Assembly (NCBI GenBank): GCA_026122225.1
Contig: JANEZZ010001904.1
Coordinates: 558,001 to 622,000 of the forward strand
DNA from: Heloderma charlesbogerti
Lineage: Eukaryota > Chordata > Lepidosauria > Squamata > Helodermatidae
Direction: 5' to 3'
DNA length: 64,000 nt
In this document: in pieces, positions 56,507 through 64,000 of the stretch
How positions within the stretch are numbered: the first letter of the stretch is position 1
How the letters are laid out: the number at the start of each line of letters is the position of its first letter
Program-made: the position numbers and the translations under genes
Notes under the pieces: generated by a model
Told to the model about the DNA's origin: nothing
The model's database searches: none
The model's input: the letters and a program-made list of their open reading frames with translations, nothing else

Positions 56507-57239
56507 CCAATTTTCAACCCAAGCTTGTTGTCTGCATCCTCTTTAGCCCATCTCCGCTCGTAATTGTACATTTTGCTAAGACATGTAGTCAGATTTCATT
56601 TGTGCTAGAATAGAGGAAATTGGGAAATACTCGCGCTGAACTGATTATTCACAAATATTAGACAATTGCTGCACTTTCCAGTTTTGTGGTTCACATTTTA
56701 AATGAGAACATCCAGATTAAAAGTCCCATTTTGAATGTGAGCTGTAACCTGCAAAGTTCAAAACAGGAATGGTGTACTTAATCTGTCTTGGTTGTGTGGA
56801 TTTTTGGCTGGCTTCTAATAGGAAATTTTGTAAGCTGTTTGCATGCTACCTTGCAAATACTGTCAACTAAACAACATGCTATCATGTTTAGTATCATATG
56901 CTGTCCGATTAAATATCCAATTACATGTCCACTATCATATACTGTAAAAATGTAAATACTATTGCACATCATCAAATGTTGTAAATATTAAGTTCTACTG
57001 CATATCATCAAATGCTGTCTGATACTGATTTTCAGGCTCTTTGGAAGCTTATTAGTGGTTCCTTAATGAGATGTTAAGTAATCAACAAGTGTCACTGAAA
57101 GACAACTTCTCTGTCATTACTGATTTCCCTCTGCATTGAACAACTAAAAGGGAATGTTAAATATGTCACAGTGCACATTGTCCATTAATTATAGGTGGTG
57201 ATGTGCCTTTGGCTCTGCCCACCACTGTGATGTGGCCCC
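56507..57239. other. Unassigned intergenic DNA
   Basis: No gene recognised. Short dispersed repeats of ATATACTGT / CATATCATCAAATG occur near 56880-57010. Confidence 0.45.
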
Positions 57240-58380
57240 TGAAAGCCATTCCAAAATGGAATTTGGCCAAAAGAGGTTCTGCACCCCAGCACTAGGTGAG
57301 AGGAGAATATTACACAGCTAGTGTGCCACCACTGAGAAGGCCCTCTCTCATGCCACTAGCTGCCTCACCTCAGATGGCATGGGTGAAGATCTTCAAATAT
57401 GGACAGGTGATCCTTCTGGTACCCCAGTCCCAGGCCATAAAAGGCTTTGAAGGTAAGCACCAATGCCTTGAAATGTGCCCGGAAACTAATCAGGACCCAG
57501 CACAGCTGTTTAAGCACTGGTGAGATGTTATCCCATCGCCTGGTCCCAGTTACCAGCCTAGCAGCTGTATTCTGAACTAAAAGTAGCTTCCAGTAGGGAT
57601 GTACAAGAATTTCATTTGTGTTTGCAAATCATCAGAATTTGCCCCATTTGCAATCCTAAAAGCAAATGCAAGCACATTTCTTGAAAAATGCTTGCGACTT
57701 CCTGTTGGAACCAATGTCACTCTTGCAGCAGGCCGTGGAGCCTCCGCGGGACGCGATCTCAAACAGCTTTTTAAAAGGTTGAAAAACCTTTTCATCTCCC
57801 TCCTGGAATTAAAAGGGGGGGGCAAGGCAGCAGCTGGATGAGATCTTGGAGAAAAGTACTCTCTGCGAGGAAGCATCGAAAACATCACAAAAAACTGTTT
57901 TGAAACTCCTATTTAATAGGAGAAAACAGGGCTGACATGTTCCATTGTAATATATGGATTAAGAAATATCAACGATATTTGAGTATATCTGAGGACCTGC
58001 AAGATTTGTTTGAAGAGAAACATGGCTACAGCGAGGAGAAAGAAAGGAACTGCATCATCACCCACTCCCCCTGTACCTCCATTGGCAAAGTCTCCAAGAA
58101 CCGAAGATATAGGGGAATTATTTACTTTGACAAAAACTTTATCTTCGCAATTTGCTGAGCAATCTAAGAGGTTGGATTCAATCCAAAATTCCATCACCAG
58201 CACCCTGCAAGGGGCTGTGGATTTAATTAACTCTTCTTGGCAAAAAATGAAGGTGAAGGTTAATGAGCTGCAAGATAGGCTGACAACGAATGAAACTATG
58301 ACACAAGCTTTTTTCAAAAATGTCTCTGCCAGAATTTCCCAAATGGATGCCTTCACACGTAGATCCAATGTACGTATGAT

Positions 58381-59188
58381 TAGTAGGGATGGTGGAGAAT
58401 TCCGCCATGGCATTTGGCCCCCCAGAACCCATGGCGGAACGGCCTCCCACCCCCCGCCACCCTGTGGAATCCCCCCTGGAATGAAGCTTACCTGGGGTGG
58501 ATGTTCCGGTGGCGGCGGCTCCGGCACTGGCTCCAGTGGCGGCAGCAGCGGCAGCTGGTCTCTCGGCCGGCTATGGCGGCCGCAAATGGTGGCCACCATA
58601 GCAGCCGCCATTTGCATCCTGCCAGGCTGCCGTGATAGGCTATGTAAGTATTTACGTAGCCTATCACGGCAAAGAGCAGGGACGCAAATGGTGGCCGCTA
58701 CGCCGTTTCCACCGCTGCTCTTTCTGTGATAGGCTACGTAAGTATTTACGTAGCCTATCACAGTAAAGGCAGCCATGCAAATGGCAGCCACTACGCCATT
58801 TGCGTAATTGCCTTTGCCGTGATAGGCTACGTAAATACTTACGTAGTCTATCATGGCAGCCTGGCAGGATGTAAATGGCGCCCGCTACGGTGGCCGCTAT
58901 TTGAGGCCACAGCAGGCAGCCAAAAGACCAGCCGCTGCCACCTCCACTGCCACCACCTCCACCCCAGGTATGTTTCGTTCCGGGGGGATTCCGCGGGGTG
59001 GCGGGGGGTGGGAGGCCGTTCCGCCACGGGTTTTGGGGGGCCGAATGCCATGGCGGAATTCTCCACCATCCCTACTAATCATACGTACATTGGATCTACG
59101 TGTGAAGGCATCCATTTGGGAAATTCTGGCAGAGACATTTTTGAATTCGGCCTTACTGAAATCCGTGGCAGAATTCTCTGCCATCCCT
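58381..59188. mobile_element. TAGGGATG hAT-like element with inverted capture of its own flank
   Basis: It lies in L1 ORF1 with flanks CGTATGAT (58373-58380) and TGTATTAT (59189-59196), 6 of 8. The left end is TAG plus TAGGGATGGTGGAGAATT. Near 59074 the right side shows an inverted left end (AATTCTCCACCATCCCTA). It runs straight into an inverted copy of about 68 bp of the left L1 flank (59078-59145), then resumes the normal right arm (TTCGGCCTTACTGAAATCC) to CATCCCTA at 59188. Core hairpins lie near 58632, 58725 and 58818. Donor-like octamers: GCTTACCT near 58485 and AGGTATGT near 58970. Confidence 0.85.
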
Positions 59189-59322
59189 ATGTATTATTGG
59201 TATTAAAAATCAGCCTAGAGATGTAAATTTGCCTACCTTTGTAGACAAGTTTTTTCATGAGATACTCCCTGTGCCATCTGATTATTTATTTGATATTGAG
59301 CAGGCATTTCATGTGCCAAATG

Positions 59323-60466
59323 TAGGGATGTACGAAAGTCACTTACCTTTTCGCAGGGGTGACTCACAGTGGGGGGGGAGGTGCTCTGCACCTCCCGAAA
59401 TCCTAACCCGGCCAGCTCTGCTCCGCAGCAACTCCGTGGAGCTGCCAGCCAGGTGCGTTCATAGGTGTCTGGAGACTGCGGACCCAAATGGCGGCTACGG
59501 TGGCTGCCATTTGCGTTTCCTTTTTTTTGCTGTGATAAGCTATGTAAATACTTACGTAGCCTATCACGGCCTAAATGGGGAAGTGAATGACGGCCGCATC
59601 TGCAAAGCAGCGCGAACGGCACCAGGTAAGTGCTCCATTTTGCACCTTTTGCAGGGTGGTGGGGAGGGGGGCTTCATTCCACCACGGATTTCGTGGTGCA
59701 CTGGCATTCGCCTTCACTGAGATCCATGGCGGAATTCTCTGACATCCCTAGGGATGGACAGAACACTTACCTTCTGTTCCATTCTGTTTCTGCGGTGGGA
59801 GGGAGGCGCTCCGTCCCTCCCCTCCCCCGGAATCCTGCCCGGCTGACTCCACTCTGCGGCCAAGCTGCGGAGCCGCTGGCCGGCTCTGGCCACCTGCAGC
59901 CAGACATCCGGCCGCTGGGCAGCCCTGCAGGGACGCAAATGGTGGCTTTCGTAGCCGCCGCCATTTGTGTCCCTGTATTTAGCTGTGATAGGCTGTGTAA
60001 ATATTTACGTAGCCTATCACGGCAGGGGAAAAAAACCCAGTGTACGCAAATGGCGGTAGCCGCCACCATTTGCGTATGCTGGGTTTTTTCCCCCTGCCGT
60101 GATAGGCTACGTAAATACTTACGTAGCCTATCATGGCCTCCGTAGGGATGCAAATGGCGTCCCTGCATTAGCCATGATAGGCTACGTAAGTATTTATGTA
60201 GCCTATCACAGCTATGAAGAGGAGGAAGTGAATGGCGGCCGCAGGACGGCCGCCATTCGCAAAGCAGCGTGGACAGGAGCAGGTAAGTGCTCCATTTCGT
60301 GTGCCTTTTGCAGGTTGGGGGTGGTGGAGACTTCATCCCACGTGCCTTTCGTGGGTTGGGGGGGTGGGGGCTTCATTCAGTGATGGATTTCGGGGGGCCG
60401 AATGCCCTGGCATTTGGCCTCACCGAGATCCATCGTGGAATTCTCTGACATCCCTAGACATCCCTG
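59323..60466. mobile_element. TAGGGATG hAT-like tandem dimer (1144 bp) in L1 ORF1
   Basis: Perfect TSDs GCCAAATG lie at 59315-59322 and 60467-60474. Unit 1 is 59323-59750 (TAGGGATGTACGAAAGTCAC to TCTGACATCCCTA). Unit 2 starts at 59749 (TAGGGATGGACAGAACACTT) and shares TA with unit 1, giving CATCCCTAGGGATGG at the junction. The right end is doubled: GACATCCCTA at 60456, then GACATCCCTG to 60466. AGGTAAGT is at 59624-59631 and 60281-60288, ACTTACCT at 59341-59348 and 59765-59772. Unit 1 has a single hairpin (about 59530-59569). Unit 2 has several, including a perfect CAAATGGCGGTAGCC / CGCCACCATTTGCG stem near 60045-60080. Confidence 0.9.
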
Positions 60467-61035
60467 GCCAAATGCTAAAGGGACTGGCTATACGATTATA
60501 GTCCAATTTGCAAGATTCTCCACAAAGAATTATATCCTGCGTTTGGCAAGAGAGGGTGGAAATCTTTTTTGGAAACAAGATAAAGTTATGTTATTTCCAG
60601 ATTACATCAAAGAGGTGGCTGATAAAAGAAGGCAATTCATCAAGGCGAAAATATGGCAAAACAAATGAACTTACAATATCACTTAAAAGACCCTGCTATA
60701 TTTTACATTGTTTCTGAAGGTCAGATGAAGAAGTTCCTAAATCATGAAATGGTGGAGGCATGGCTGAATGTAAAAAATGTGTGAGACTTCTGTTCCAGCC
60801 CCATGAACTGGAATCTTTAAACAAGTTCTGTTAATTGTTTATGTTTAGTCTCCATGATTCAGGCTAGGTCAGAGATAACTGATTATACATACATTTGTTT
60901 GCTGTCTTTCATTCTTCTTTATTTTTCTTTAAATTCTCGTTATGATATGCTGTATTTAAATATATTGTTTGGGGGTGTATTGTGCACACTCATGTATATA
61001 TCTAGTATAAAATATATTACTAGCTGTTGTAAGGT

Positions 61036-61675
61036 TGCTTTCAAGCTTTATTATTTTATTTAATTTATTTATTTATTTATTTATTTCTATACCGCCCAAT
61101 AGCCGAAGCTCTCTGGGCAGTTCACAAAAATTAAAACCAAACAACACACAATAAAACAATTTAAAATATATAGAACATTAAAACCACAATATAACAATAC
61201 AACCACAATAAAACCTAGCAGCAGTACAGGAGTTTAAAATACAGATTTAAAACAGCAAAGATAAAAATTTAGAAAGCTAAAATGCTAAAATGCCTGGAAA
61301 AATAAAAAGGTCTTCACCTGGCGCTGAAAGGAGTACAATGTAGGCGCCAGGCGAACCTCACTAGGGAGCTCATTCCAGAGCCGGAGTGCCACAACAGAAA
61401 AAGCCCTCCTCCTAGTAGCCACCTGCCTCACTTCCTTTGGCAGGGGCTCATGGGGAAGGGCCGCTGACGATGATCTTAAGGTCCGGGCAGGCACATATGG
61501 GAGGAGGCGATCCTTCAGGTAACCTGGCCCCAAGCCGTTAAGGGCTTTAAATGTTAACACCAGCACTTTGAATTGGGCCCGGAAATGGACTGGCAGCCAG
61601 TGCAGCTGGAAAAGTACTGGCGTAATATGAGCTCGCAGGCCAGTCCCTGTTAACAATCTTGCTTGTTGTATTATT
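61036..61675 (-). mobile_element. L2/CR1-type LINE, 5'-truncated, minus strand
   Basis: It lies in the 3' region of the L1-type element. On the minus strand the coding end (61285-61656) is followed by an AT-rich 3' UTR and TGAACTGCCCAGAGAGC, then a (AAATA)n tail. The flanks TATTATTT and TATTATTA are a possible short TSD, not secure in such AT-rich sequence. Confidence 0.75.
61285..61656 (-). pseudogene. LINE ORF2 C-terminal fragment (L2/CR1 type)
   Basis: An uninterrupted frame of 123 codons with LHWLPVHFRAQFKVLVLTFK, ALNGLGPGYLKDRLL, RRAFSVVALRLWNELP and FQRQVKTFLFF. This is the conserved region downstream of the RT domain in L2- and CR1-like elements. The RT catalytic part is absent because the copy is 5'-truncated. 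The open frame implies that this insertion is fairly young compared with the homologous stretch at 57240-57593. Confidence 0.85.
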
Positions 61676-61714
61676 ATACAACATTATAATTTCATCTCTT
61701 TTTTTGCTGTTGTT

Positions 61715-61760
61715 GTTATTATTATTATTACTATTATTATCATTACTATAAGACTACTAA
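61715..61760. repeat. (TTA)n microsatellite
   Basis: TGTTGTTGTTATTATTATTA and further TTA-type units. Confidence 0.9.
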
Positions 61761-62460
61761 GTAAGATTTTTGGTTGGTTAAACTGTTAAGCTTTATTATT
61801 ACTATTATATTCTAACTTAAGGGCAATATATGGTTGCTGGGAATGAATTGTAGGCCTGCTTCTTTGCTATAAGACTGATATGATATTGAAATGTGAGGTT
61901 GATTATTAAATTGTAATATTGCTAATGTTATAGGTATAGTTTCTAAATTAGAATGGGATCTGATGCCCGTCTGTATTGGAGTCTAAATTTAACCCTTTAA
62001 AAAAGAAGGGGATTTTTTTTTCTTTTTCCTTCCTCCCCCCCCCTTCTTTTCAGTATAGTTATGTCCTCCTAAGAATATTGTATTGTTAGGAAACTGTAGT
62101 TATTGATCTGGTTGTTGGTATTGTTTATTTCATTTATAAAGACAAAAGTAAATAAAAACTATTCTAAAAAAAAGAAAGAAAAATGCTTGCATGTTCTGGG
62201 GCTTGCAATTGTGTTTCACCCTTCAGTCAATGTGGGGGAGGAGTGTTTGATTTTTATTTTATTTTTTAAATGCACACTTTTCTCATTCCACAAAAAAAGT
62301 TGCACATATTCAGGAAAAGGAACAAGGCAAATGAGGTCGGAGGAGGAAACTGGAGAATCTTGGTAAACTCCAGCCTTGCTGGTTCATCCATCCCTAGCTT
62401 CCAGGAAGTCTTCAAATGTAGCCCCGTTATAACTCATTAACAGTAATCTAAGGATGAAAA

Positions 62461-63525
62461 CAGATATTAGTTTAAATCCAGATCTAAAAGCCATGTTTAT
62501 TTCCCATTTTTACTCTAGAGTATGTGCAGGGGCCCCATTTTCAGATTGGGACCTAGGTTGGGGACTACAGGGGCTTTTAAGATCTGGATTGGGCCTTAAA
62601 CTGAAGGTTACAATGCAAACCAGTCTGAAAATGGTTTACACACAGATGAGTTGCAAGGAGCTAATTTTGCAAGAAGTGGAAATCTGCAGCAAAGTGAAAA
62701 TCTGAGACAAATGTGGAGGTTCCTCTATGGAACCCATGCCAAACTTCTGAGGAATTTCAAGGGAAGATAAATCAGTTTTCATAAGGACCAGCAACATTGT
62801 TTCAGAAGAGTTTCAAAGATCCCTAGAGGTTTAACTTCAGTAGCTGGCTCAACAACTGAAGGCCTGATGGAGCGCTTGTAAGGTCTTGTCTTCCAAGTAT
62901 CACTGATAAACGTATCAGAGTATCCATGGGGATTAGTGCTGCCGAAATTTGAACAAATTGCCTGCATTTAACAACAAAGCCTCACTATCTCTTTTCGATA
63001 ACCAAACCAAATCCAAGCTCACAATTCCCCAAATAATGCAGCGTTGTGCCTCCCCTTCTCCTGTTAAGCTATTGCCTATCCTAAATAATCTTTTGGCAAT
63101 GTGTCCTGAAACTATTTTCTTTCCTAAGGAAAAAATGAATGCATTTCAACATTACTTTAGAAAACCATCATCCACTGGGCAGGTTTAGATAGAATCAGCG
63201 CAACAATCTGACTGAAAATGCAAGATCATAAAGCAAGGATATTGTTGTTTTGCTTAGAAGATAATTCACTTGTGGCAGGTAGGATTTATAAAAGACCATC
63301 TTTGATCTGAGCATTTTATTGAATAAAGTATCATGCATACTATCCGATAAAAGTCTTTGTGTTCATGTTGATCTCTCACAACAAGAGTGCTAAATGAGGA
63401 TAGGTGTCTTAGGATGAGGAAGGCAACCTGGATCTCAAAAAAAGAAAAAGATTACAGTGCTTTGCTTTCCCCAGTAAAACATGACCTTATATAACAAGAA
63501 ATGGTTGCAGCTTTAGAGTAGCCTC
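62461..63525. other. Unassigned intergenic DNA
   Basis: No gene recognised. TTAGTGCTGCCGAAATTTG near 62934 resembles the left end of the element at 32403 but has no partner. Confidence 0.45.
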
Positions 63526-63790
63526 TGCAGAAAGAAAAACAAAGAATTCTGTGTCACCTTGAAAACTAACACATTTATTGCAGCACAAACTTTTGAGAGT
63601 CCACTTTGCCAGCTCAATCTGAAGAAATTGGCTCTGGACAACAAAAGTCTATGCTGCAAGAACGGCAAAGACTCCCGTGGCACCTTGAAGGCCAACTTGG
63701 CTTCAACAAAGTGGTTAGTCTTTAAGGTGACACAGGACTCTTTGCTGCTCTGGCTTGTGTATGGGTGTGTATCAGGCTGCACAACTCGCG
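63526..63790. repeat. Dispersed repeat with inverted block
   Basis: GTGTCACCTTGAAAACTAAC near 63551, then AAAGACTCCCGTGGCACCTT at 63668-63687 facing AAGGTGACACAGGACTCTTT at 63724-63743. The paired blocks suggest a foldback element or two adjoining copies of a known reptile repeat. The class is uncertain. Confidence 0.5.
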
Positions 63791-64000
63791 ACCCACCAAA
63801 CTGAATGCAGCCTCCCAGACATGTATTGAGAACTATGTGCCAATGGCCTTTCAAAATTCTCCAATCTATTTGTCACCAGAAAAGGGAAGGGGAAGCAAAT
63901 TTCTCAAGGTGGAGCATAAATTTCCCAACAGTCTCCTAGGTGTGGGGCATACAATTAACAGCAGTAGTAGTGCAACTTCCTTCTTTGGGAGGTATCCAAT
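63791..64000. other. Unassigned sequence to window end
   Basis: No feature recognised. Confidence 0.4.

Larger units (their letters stand above)
58022..60784 (+). pseudogene. L1-type ORF1 protein, split by two insertions
   Basis: L1 ORF1p is an RNA-binding trimer with a coiled coil, an RRM and a C-terminal domain. The first part (58022-58380) starts MATARRKKG, has a basic, proline-rich N-terminus and a heptad-like helical stretch, and ends in DAFTRRSNVRMI, the L1 signature that opens the RRM. The second part (about 59189-59322) covers the middle of the RRM, including PTFVDKFFHEILP and FDIEQAFHV. The third part (60467-60784) has GYTIIVQFARFSTKN, ILRLAREGG and IKEVADKRRQF, typical of the C-terminal domain. 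A frameshift near 60665 leads into LKDPAIFYIVSEG and a stop at 60782-60784. The coding sequence was fairly intact when the insertions arrived. Confidence 0.87.
57696..62177 (+). mobile_element. L1-type retrotransposon with ORF1 but no ORF2 (HAL1-like)
   Basis: Exact 13-bp TSDs GAAAAATGCTTGC lie at 57683-57695 and 62178-62190. An A-rich tail (CTAAAAAAAAGAAA) precedes the right TSD. The 5' part (57696-58021) is untranslated and has a hairpin CTCCTATTTAATAGGAG near 57907. ORF1 starts at 58022. After ORF1 ends at about 60784, an AT-rich stretch runs to the tail without any endonuclease or RT motif. Removing the insertions at 58381-59188, 59323-60466 and about 61036-61675 leaves roughly 1.9 kb. 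This organisation matches half-L1 elements described in mammals. A private internal deletion of a full L1 is the alternative. Confidence 0.8.
57594..62396. mobile_element. hAT-like MITE (TAGGGATGTACAAG type), split by an L1-type element
   Basis: It begins TAGGGATGTACAAGAATTTC and ends TGGTTCATCCATCCCTA. Perfect TSDs GCTTCCAG lie at 57586-57593 and 62397-62404. The element itself is only about 310 bp (57594-57695 and 62191-62396). The rest is the L1-type insertion and its contents. AT-rich, no coding sequence. Confidence 0.9.
57240..62460 (-). repeat. Old L2/CR1-type LINE fragment, split by a hAT-like element
   Basis: The parts 57240-57593 and 62397 to about 62460 join at GCTTCCAG. The left part (AAGGCCCTCTCTCATGCCAC, CCATAAAAGGCTTTGAAGG, GCCCGGAAACTAATCAGG) is a diverged relative of the minus-strand LINE at 61285-61670. 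It is the oldest layer of the stack. Confidence 0.65.

Noticed and set aside
57913..58854. 313-codon minus-strand open frame
   Set aside because: It is antisense to L1 ORF1 and continues through a hAT-like element and its hairpins. No protein family is recognisable. The sense strand has the real L1 signature.

Overview
The window looks like non-coding DNA from a squamate reptile, most likely a lizard. The grounds are three BovB (RTE-clade) LINE copies, one intact and one truncated Sauria-type SINE whose 3' end resembles BovB, CR1-type tails ending in ATTCTATG, L2/CR1-type LINE fragments, an L1-type ORF1, tRNA-derived CORE/MIR-like SINEs and many 8-bp-TSD DNA-transposon derivatives. I see no host protein-coding gene, rRNA or free-standing tRNA gene. 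All convincing coding sequence belongs to retrotransposons and is broken.

The dominant component is a family of short non-autonomous elements, called TAGGGATG elements here. They begin TAGGGATG and end CATCCCTA. Most are flanked by perfect or near-perfect 8-bp target site duplications (TSDs), which points to the hAT superfamily. Copies lie at 448-955, 970-3076 (containing 1006-1685 and 2382-2969), 3341-4960, 5902-6846, 8207-9072, 12363-12979, 15564-16379, 28093-29302 (containing 28116-28745), 39375-40231, 44469-45426, 52219-53150, 54488-56498 (containing 54742-55814), 58381-59188 and 59323-60466. Related AT-richer subfamilies lie at 18467-18873, 24752-25155, 47786-48219 and 57594-62396. Full copies have GC-rich arms around a core of up to nine hairpins, which is itself one large palindrome. 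The ends carry an outward-facing AGGTAAGT octamer at near-fixed spacing.

Layout. 1-3180: a tRNA-derived repeat split by two TAGGGATG-type elements, the second of which holds two more. 3341-9072: a tandem dimer and two single copies, plus SINE and LINE tails. 9.0-18.0 kb: old repeats, then BovB copy 1 (11932-16572) carrying two insertions. 18.0-28.0 kb: a foldback MITE, AT-rich hAT-type elements, microsatellites, and a palindromic element split by a minus-strand BovB. 28.1-35.4 kb: nested elements, palindromic MITEs, a 2.2-kb inverted duplication and SINEs. 36.1-40.2 kb: BovB copy 2, which supplies the empty sites for both insertions in copy 1. 40.2-57.2 kb: scattered repeats with four more TAGGGATG loci. 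57.2-62.5 kb: a stack in which a LINE fragment is split by a hAT-like element, that by an ORF1-only (HAL1-like) L1, and that by two TAGGGATG elements and an L2-type LINE.

The elements do not form a metabolic or operonic system. The sequence records successive transposition. hAT-like elements were presumably moved by a transposase encoded elsewhere, because none is visible here. Split targets, TSDs and empty paralogous sites give a relative order of insertions. All family assignments rest on reading motifs, ends and duplications by eye.
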